This document shows, in pieces, positions 5,708 through 9,323 of a stretch of 9,323 bases of DNA. The translations under genes were made by a program, and so were the position numbers. Positions within the stretch are counted from its first letter, which is position 1. Each line of letters opens with the position of its first letter. The stretch comes from Rhodoferax sp. (lineage in GTDB: Bacteria; Pseudomonadota; Gammaproteobacteria; Burkholderiales; Burkholderiaceae_C), in NCBI GenBank assembly GCA_020048795.1, contig JAIFMA010000027.1:1-9323 (forward strand), written 5' to 3'. Below the pieces are notes generated by a model. That model was not told the origin of the DNA and made no database searches. It saw only the letters and a program-made list of their open reading frames with translations.

Positions 5708-6253
5708 ATGATTGAAAACCAGCTTCCGCCCAGACTCGATGTCAAACAGGCAGCGCTTGTCGATTGGTCTTTGTCCGGTCGGAATTCGCTATTGAATTAC
5801 GAGCGTCTAGCGCAGGAAACACAAGGGCTAGGGCTTGAAAACGCGCTGAATTGGTCAGCGCATGTACAACTGCGTGAAGACCCGGCAGGCCACACCGCGC
5901 ATTGGCTGCACCTGAGCATCGACACGGTACTGCCACTGACCTGTCAACGCTGCCTGGGCCCGGCCGATGTGGCGGTGAGCGTTGACCGCTGGTTTCGCTT
6001 TGTCGACAGCGAAGCGGTGGCAGAGCAGCAAGATGACGATTCCGAAGAAGACCTGCTGGTCAGCAGCCGTGAATTTGATCTGGCCGGTCTGATCGAAGAC
6101 GAAGTGCTGATGGATTTGCCCTTGGTGCCGCGCCACGATACCTGTCCGGTGGCACTCAAACTGGCAGTGGCGGACGCCGACTTTGATGCACTGCCCGAGA
6201 AACCCAACCCTTTTGCCCAACTGGCACAGCTCAAGGGTAAAGCCGTCGGCTGA
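5708..6253 (+). CDS. yceD: YceD family protein (DUF177), large-subunit rRNA accumulation
   Basis: YceD/DUF177 proteins are needed for normal 23S rRNA accumulation or 50S assembly in plastids and bacteria; the biochemical role is not settled. The 181-residue protein has the family signatures: LTCQRCLGP (78-84) with Cys79 and Cys82, the acidic stretch QQDDDSEEDLL (107-117), LIEDEVLMDLPLVPRHDTC (128-146) ending in Cys146, and the C-terminal KPNPFAQLAQLKGK (165-178). The cysteines suggest a metal site, which is inference. It lies immediately upstream of rpmF, the most conserved link of this cluster, and is divergent from yceF. No Shine-Dalgarno precedes the ATG (the upstream bases are ACTGCTTGCC). 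Residues 34-41 use two CTA leucine codons, otherwise scarce here, where the DNA resembles the fabD repeat copy. Confidence 0.92.
   Translation: MIENQLPPRLDVKQAALVDWSLSGRNSLLNYERLAQETQGLGLENALNWSAHVQLREDPAGHTAHWLHLSIDTVLPLTCQRCLGPADVAVSVDRWFRFVDSEAVAEQQDDDSEEDLLVSSREFDLAGLIEDEVLMDLPLVPRHDTCPVALKLAVADADFDALPEKPNPFAQLAQLKGKAVG
5810..5830 (+). repeat. Possible degenerate repeat copy D inside yceD
   Basis: GCGCAG, five bases, then ACAAGGGCTA reproduces the spacing at 9201-9221 in fabD, with 16 of 21 bases identical. The bases before it (AGCGTCT) fit the AGCTATCT part of the repeat only with a one-base gap. The segment encodes AQETQGL and is read in a different frame from the fabD copy, so shared protein ancestry does not explain the match. 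Chance remains possible. Confidence 0.3.
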
Positions 6254-6272
6254 TTGAGCTGCGGCAATCAGT

Positions 6273-6278
6273 TATACT
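6273..6278 (+). promoter_or_regulatory. rpmF: Candidate -10 element for rpmF
   Basis: TATACT matches five of six bases of the sigma-70 -10 consensus in the yceD-rpmF gap. The best -35 at 17-base spacing, CTGATT (6250-6255), is poor; TTGAGC (6254-6259) is better but only 13 bases away. If used, transcription would begin near 6285 and give an rpmF leader of about 80 bases. Confidence 0.45.
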
Positions 6279-6321
6279 CAGCGGCTTTCGCGCAAGCTCA
6301 TCTGCGCTGTTTAACAATCCC

Positions 6322-6345
6322 AAGCTGTCTGGTTGTAGGCAGCTT
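6322..6345 (+). promoter_or_regulatory. Stem-loop in rpmF leader
   Basis: AAGCTGTCT (6322-6330) pairs with AGGCAGCTT (6337-6345) as nine consecutive base pairs including one G-U, around the six-base loop GGTTGT. It ends ten bases before the rpmF Shine-Dalgarno. It is followed by AAAG, not a T-run, so it is not a terminator. It may affect L32 translation or mRNA stability. No known regulator binds it that I recognise. Confidence 0.5.
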
Positions 6346-6355
6346 AAAGTCTTTC

Positions 6356-6360
6356 AGGAG
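6356..6360 (+). promoter_or_regulatory. rpmF: Strong Shine-Dalgarno of rpmF
   Basis: AGGAG lies six bases before the rpmF ATG. It is the best ribosome-binding site on the plus strand of this window, where most other starts have a weak site or none, as expected for an abundant ribosomal protein. Confidence 0.8.
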
Positions 6361-6366
6361 CCAAAC

Positions 6367-6546
6367 ATGGCCGTCCAACAAAACAAAAAGTCACCGTCCA
6401 AGCGCGGCATGCACCGCGCTCACAACGCACTGAATGTGCCCGGTATCGCCATCGAGCCCACCACGGGTGAAACGCACCTGCGCCACCACATCAGCCCGAC
6501 CGGCTTTTACCGCGGTCGCAAGGTGCTCAAAACCAAAGCTGACTAA
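6367..6546 (+). CDS. rpmF: 50S ribosomal protein L32 (bL32)
   Basis: L32 is a small structural protein of the large ribosomal subunit. The 59-residue product starts MAVQQNKKSPSKRGMHRAHN and ends with GFYRGRKVLKTKAD. It matches E. coli L32 (57 residues) at MAVQQNK, SKRGM-R-H, SGE-HLRHHI-like TGETHLRHHI (34-42) and YRGRKV (48-53). It is very rich in Lys, Arg and His. The four zinc-binding cysteines of the C-plus form are absent, as in E. coli. It has a strong Shine-Dalgarno and its own candidate -10, is preceded by a stem-loop, and is followed by an intrinsic terminator. It therefore looks set up for expression above its neighbours yceD and plsX. Confidence 0.98.
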   Translation: MAVQQNKKSPSKRGMHRAHNALNVPGIAIEPTTGETHLRHHISPTGFYRGRKVLKTKAD

Positions 6547-6565
6547 ATCAGCATCGGCATTCGGG

Positions 6566-6600
6566 GCCCGAGGCTACCCAACGTGTAGCCCCGGGCTTTT
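6566..6600 (+). terminator. Intrinsic terminator between rpmF and plsX
   Basis: GCCCGAGGCTAC (6566-6577) pairs with GTAGCCCCGGGC (6585-6596) with a single A-C mismatch, around the seven-base loop CCAACGT. It is followed directly by TTTT (6597-6600), then GCTTTTG. The GC-rich stem and T-run 20 bases after the rpmF stop are typical of a Rho-independent terminator. As no good promoter is seen between it and plsX, it probably acts as a partial terminator letting some transcripts reach the fab genes. Confidence 0.82.
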
Positions 6601-6661
6601 GCTTTTGTGAGTCGGACGTTTGTCGGATTTTTTTGATGTTTGCTGCGTTGTTTGTCCCTTC

Positions 6662-7723
6662 ATGATCACTATCTCTGTTGACTGCATGGGGGGCGATCAT
6701 GGTCCCCGTGTCACCCTGCCGGCCTGCACCCAGTTTTTGGACCAGCACCCCGATGCCCAACTCATTGTGGTGGGTCTGCCTGAGAGTCTGGAGGGCTACA
6801 CCCACCCACGCGCGCGCCTGCTTCGCGCCAGCGAGGTGGTCACGATGGACGATCCGCTCGAAGTCGCCTTGCGGCGCAAAAAGGACTCGTCGATGCGCGT
6901 GACGATTGCCCAGGTCAAGGACGGATCGGCGCAAGCCGCCGTGTCGGCGGGCAACACGGCTGCCCTGATGGCGATTTCGCGTTACCTGCTCAAGACCCTC
7001 GACGGTATTGATCGCCCCGCCATTGCCGGCCAGATTCCCAATGCCAAGGGTTCCGGTACCACAGTGCTCGATATGGGTGCCAATGTGGATTGCGCGCCTG
7101 AGCATCTGGTGCAATTTGCCGTCATGGGCTCGGCGCTGGTATCGGTGCTCAGTGGTGTTGAGTCGCCAACGGTCGGTTTGCTCAATATTGGCGAAGAAGC
7201 CATCAAGGGCAACGAAGTCATCAAGAGAACCGGTGAGTTGCTGCGTGCCGCCTCAAGTGCTGGAGATCTGAACTTCTTTGGCAACGTTGAAGGCAACGAC
7301 ATCTTCAGGGGCACGGTAGACATTGTGGTGTGTGACGGCTTTGTCGGAAACGTCGCCTTGAAGGCCAGTGAAGGCCTGGCCGGCATGATCGTGGATTTTT
7401 TGAAAAAAGAGTTTTCGCGCAATATCCTCACCAAAATGGCGGCGCTGGCGGCGTATCCGATCATTGCTGCATTAAAAAAGCGCATGGACCACCGTCGCTA
7501 CAACGGGGGGGCGTTGCTGGGACTGCGCGGTCTGGTTTTTAAGAGCCATGGTTCGGCCGATGCGCTGGCCTTCAGTTTTGCGCTGGCTCGCGCGTATGAT
7601 GCAGCGCGCAATCATTTGCTGGAACAGGTTCAGGTGCGCATTGCCCATGCCGCCCCTTTGTTGGCACCCGCCGAGGTGCCGGTTGGTCTGGTCACAGCGC
7701 CCGAAGCACTTGCAACTCTCTGA
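6662..7723 (+). CDS. plsX: Phosphate acyltransferase PlsX
   Basis: PlsX converts acyl-ACP and inorganic phosphate to acyl-phosphate, the donor used by PlsY to acylate glycerol-3-phosphate at the start of phospholipid synthesis. It is a soluble protein that binds the inner membrane peripherally. The product is 353 residues from the ATG at 6662 (E. coli, 356). It begins MITISVDCMGGDHGP, the family hallmark, and contains SAGNTAALMA, GSGTTVLDMGAN-D, LLNIGEE-IKGNE and FFGNVEGNDIFRGTVDIVVCDGFVGNVALK. A TTG at 6620 in the same frame would add 14 Cys- and Phe-rich residues that the family does not have, so the ATG is preferred even though no Shine-Dalgarno precedes it. The gene lies 115 bases after rpmF, beyond a terminator, and three bases before fabH. 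Confidence 0.96.
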   Translation: MITISVDCMGGDHGPRVTLPACTQFLDQHPDAQLIVVGLPESLEGYTHPRARLLRASEVVTMDDPLEVALRRKKDSSMRVTIAQVKDGSAQAAVSAGNTAALMAISRYLLKTLDGIDRPAIAGQIPNAKGSGTTVLDMGANVDCAPEHLVQFAVMGSALVSVLSGVESPTVGLLNIGEEAIKGNEVIKRTGELLRAASSAGDLNFFGNVEGNDIFRGTVDIVVCDGFVGNVALKASEGLAGMIVDFLKKEFSRNILTKMAALAAYPIIAALKKRMDHRRYNGGALLGLRGLVFKSHGSADALAFSFALARAYDAARNHLLEQVQVRIAHAAPLLAPAEVPVGLVTAPEALATL

Positions 7724-7726
7724 TTT

Positions 7727-8704
7727 ATGAAAATATTTTCACGCATCACCGGCACCGGCAGTTTTCTACCCCCACGGCGTTTGACCAACGCTGATTTGGT
7801 GGCGCAACTGGCCGCTCAGGGTTTAGAGTCAAACGACGAATGGATCGTCGAGCGTACTGGCATCCGGGCCAGGCACTTTGTCGATGTCGGTATCCATTGC
7901 AGTGACCTGGCGCTGCAGGCCTCTCAGCGTGCGCTACAGGCCGCCGGTGTGGCGGCCAGGGACATCGACCTGATCATTGTGGGTACGTCCACGCCCGATA
8001 TGGTGTTTCCATCGACAGCCTGCATTTTGCAGGGCAAGCTCGGCGTGCGCGGTGGTGCCGCGTTCGACGTGCAGGCGGTGTGCAGTGGCTTCATTTATGC
8101 GCTGACGGTGGCTGATGCCATGATCCGTTCGGGCGTAGCCACCAAAGCACTGGTGATTGGCGCCGAGGTTTTTTCGCGCATTCTGGACTTCAAGGACCGC
8201 ACCACCTGTGTGCTGTTTGGTGATGGTGCCGGTGCGGTGGTGCTGGAAGCATCCGCTGAGCCGGGCATTCTGGCCACCGACATCCATGCGGATGGCAAGT
8301 ACACCGACATCTTGTGTGTGCCCGGCCATGTGTCAGGGGGTGCCATTTTGGGTGAACCCCTGTTGCGGATGGATGGCCAGGCGGTGTTCAAACTGGCGGT
8401 CGGTGTGCTTGACGAAACGGCGCGTGCCGTGCTGGCCAAGGCCGGCCTGAGTGCCGCAGACATTGACTGGCTGATTCCACATCAGGCCAATATCCGCATC
8501 ATGCAAAGTGCCGCCCGCAAGCTCAAATTGCCGATGGACAAGGTGGTGATCACGGTTGACCAGCATGGCAACACCTCGGCCGCCTCGATTCCGCTGGCGC
8601 TCGACACAGCCGTGCGCAGCGGTCAGGTGAAAGCTGGGCAGACCTTGCTGCTAGAAGGTGTTGGTGGCGGTTTTACCTGGGGTGCAGTGCTTCTGAAATT
8701 ATAG
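7727..8704 (+). CDS. fabH: Beta-ketoacyl-ACP synthase III
   Basis: FabH starts type II fatty-acid synthesis by condensing acetyl-CoA with malonyl-ACP to give acetoacetyl-ACP. The 325-residue protein has the complete Cys-His-Asn triad: Cys119 in AVCSGFIYAL, His252 in PHQANIRI and Asn282 in HGNTSAASIPL, equivalent to Cys112, His244 and Asn274 in E. coli. Other family marks are SNDEWIVERTGIRARH (35-50), GTSTPD (86-91), LFGDGAGAVVL (163-173) and the C-terminal GVGGGFTWGA (311-320). It follows plsX after three bases and has no clear Shine-Dalgarno, so coupling to plsX translation is likely. Its TAG stop falls in the first bases of repeat copy B, so the terminal residues KL may be shaped by that element. 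Chain-length preference cannot be told from sequence. Confidence 0.97.
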   Translation: MKIFSRITGTGSFLPPRRLTNADLVAQLAAQGLESNDEWIVERTGIRARHFVDVGIHCSDLALQASQRALQAAGVAARDIDLIIVGTSTPDMVFPSTACILQGKLGVRGGAAFDVQAVCSGFIYALTVADAMIRSGVATKALVIGAEVFSRILDFKDRTTCVLFGDGAGAVVLEASAEPGILATDIHADGKYTDILCVPGHVSGGAILGEPLLRMDGQAVFKLAVGVLDETARAVLAKAGLSAADIDWLIPHQANIRIMQSAARKLKLPMDKVVITVDQHGNTSAASIPLALDTAVRSGQVKAGQTLLLEGVGGGFTWGAVLLKL

Positions 8705-8737
8705 CTATCAACGCATGTTGCATAAGGGCTAGAGGCC
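8700..8737 (+). repeat. Dispersed repeat copy B at the fabH-fabD junction
   Basis: This element runs from the last base before the fabH TAG into the fabH-fabD gap. It has the 9-base block ATAGCTATC and the tail AAGGGCTAGAGGCC at the same spacing as copy C (26 of 38 identical without gaps). It fills more than half of the 60-base gap, whereas plsX and fabH are only three bases apart. ATAGCTAT is itself palindromic. This copy looks closest to the consensus I remember from Comamonadaceae intergenic regions. Confidence 0.65.
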
Positions 8738-8764
8738 TATTTATCTTCAATATTTGAGTAAACC

Positions 8765-9323
8765 ATGAAACCATTCGCTTTTGTTTTCCCGGGTCAGGGT
8801 TCGCAGTCGGTCGGCATGCTCGACGCTTGGGGTGATCACCCGCAGGTGCGCTTGGCACTCGGGGAGGCCTCCGATGCGCTGGGTGAAGACATGGGCTTGC
8901 TGATCAAGGACGGCCCGAAAGAAGCGTTGGCGCTGACTGTCAACACCCAGCCGGTGATGCTGGTGGCCGGGGTCGCCGCTTACCGGGTCTGGATGGCGGA
9001 GGTCGGTGTGGCTCCACAAGCCATGGCCGGACATTCGGTGGGTGAGTATTCGGCGCTGGTTGCAGCCGGTGTGCTGACGCTGTCGCAGGCGGCACCGCTG
9101 GTGCGGTTTCGGGCCCAGGTGATGCAGCAGGCGGTGCCGGTGGGGCAGGGTGGCATGGCTGCCATTTTGGGCCTGGATGCAGCAAAAGTGATAGCTATCT
9201 GCGCAGACGTGACAAGGGCTATGGGCCAAAATGACATAGAAGTGGTGGAGGCGGTCAATTTCAACGACCCGAGCCAGACGGTGATTGCCGGCTCCAGGGC
9301 CGCGGTCGAACAGGCCTGTGTGG
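8765..9323 (+). CDS. fabD: Malonyl-CoA:ACP transacylase, N-terminal part (incomplete at window edge)
   Basis: FabD moves malonate from CoA to acyl carrier protein, making the extender for all fatty-acid elongation. The window holds 186 codons of roughly 310. The sequence opens MKPFAFVFPGQGSQSVGML, with GQGSQ (10-14) forming part of the active site. The nucleophile elbow GHSVGEYSAL carries Ser91 (Ser92 in E. coli). QGGMAAILGLD and EAVNFNDPSQTVIAG follow. The second catalytic residue, a His near position 200, is outside. Between GLD and the VNF motif the chain is about six residues longer than in E. coli FabD. This stretch (residues 142-154, VIAICADVTRAMG) is encoded by repeat copy C, with ATA and AGG codons that stand out from the GC-rich usage around them. 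The ATG at 8765 fits the family start; the Shine-Dalgarno is weak and the upstream DNA is repeat copy B. The frame stays open. Confidence 0.95.
   Translation, partial: MKPFAFVFPGQGSQSVGMLDAWGDHPQVRLALGEASDALGEDMGLLIKDGPKEALALTVNTQPVMLVAGVAAYRVWMAEVGVAPQAMAGHSVGEYSALVAAGVLTLSQAAPLVRFRAQVMQQAVPVGQGGMAAILGLDAAKVIAICADVTRAMGQNDIEVVEAVNFNDPSQTVIAGSRAAVEQACV
9190..9227 (+). repeat. Dispersed repeat copy C within the fabD reading frame
   Basis: An ungapped match to copy B (26 of 38 identical, including ATAGCTATC and AAGGGCTA) and to copy A (25 of 38, including CTGCGC and TGAC). All three copies have the same orientation. The segment is translated as part of FabD without a stop or frameshift and falls between conserved blocks, where the family tolerates length change. 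Confidence 0.55.

Noticed and set aside
5740..5745. Perfect TTGACA on the minus strand inside yceD, as a yceF -35 box
   Set aside because: No -10-like hexamer occurs at 16 to 18 bases; the sequence there is CTGGTT-like.
6620..6661. TTG start for plsX adding 14 residues
   Set aside because: The added residues are not part of PlsX; the ATG at 6662 gives the conserved N-terminus MITISVDCMGGDHGP.
1..9323. Mobile elements, CRISPR arrays, tRNA or rRNA genes, toxin-antitoxin or defence genes
   Set aside because: I looked on both strands and found no transposase motifs, regularly spaced direct repeats, tRNA cloverleaf signals or small paired toxin-antitoxin frames. The region is a conserved housekeeping cluster.

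Overview
This window is a chromosomal housekeeping region of a betaproteobacterium, most likely a Burkholderiales member of the Comamonadaceae (Rhodoferax/Polaromonas-like). I base this on protein similarity recalled from the families, on moderately high GC with strong GC3 bias, on the gene order, and on a short dispersed repeat of a type I associate with Comamonadaceae. No phage, transposase, plasmid, CRISPR or defence genes are visible.

Layout. (1) 1-653, minus: the N-terminal third of RNase E (rne), running off the left edge. (2) 654-1177: a 524-base divergent intergenic region with no convincing gene. It would be transcribed as the long rne leader and holds several perfect hairpins plus one dispersed-repeat copy. 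(3) 1178-4305, plus: a tightly overlapping operon of rluC (23S rRNA pseudouridine synthase), a HAD phosphatase, a small Rieske [2Fe-2S] protein and a membrane-anchored SppA/S49 peptidase; every junction overlaps by 4 or 8 bases. (4) 4306-5681, minus: maf/yceF (nucleotide pyrophosphatase) followed by an RsmI-like tetrapyrrole-fold methyltransferase, convergent with sppA at zero distance. (5) 5708-9323, plus: yceD (DUF177), rpmF (L32), plsX, fabH and the first 186 codons of fabD. This is the conserved yceD-rpmF-plsX-fab cluster joining ribosome assembly to phospholipid and fatty-acid synthesis.

The genes form two working groups. rne, rluC, yceD, rpmF and possibly the methyltransferase serve RNA metabolism and the ribosome. 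plsX, fabH and fabD start fatty-acid and phosphatidic-acid synthesis: FabD makes malonyl-ACP, FabH condenses it with acetyl-CoA, and PlsX turns acyl-ACP into acyl-phosphate. A good intrinsic terminator between rpmF and plsX suggests L32 is made in excess over the lipid enzymes.

I do not see a new multi-gene system. The most interesting signal is a short dispersed repeat of about 38 bases. It has three recognisable copies (rne leader, fabH-fabD junction, inside the fabD reading frame) and a possible fourth inside yceD. The fabD copy is translated and coincides with rare codons and a longer loop than in E. coli FabD. Secondary points are the structured rne and rpmF leaders, the 26-base divergent yceF/yceD gap that hints at a leaderless yceD transcript, and two convergent stop codons sharing a 12-base palindrome.
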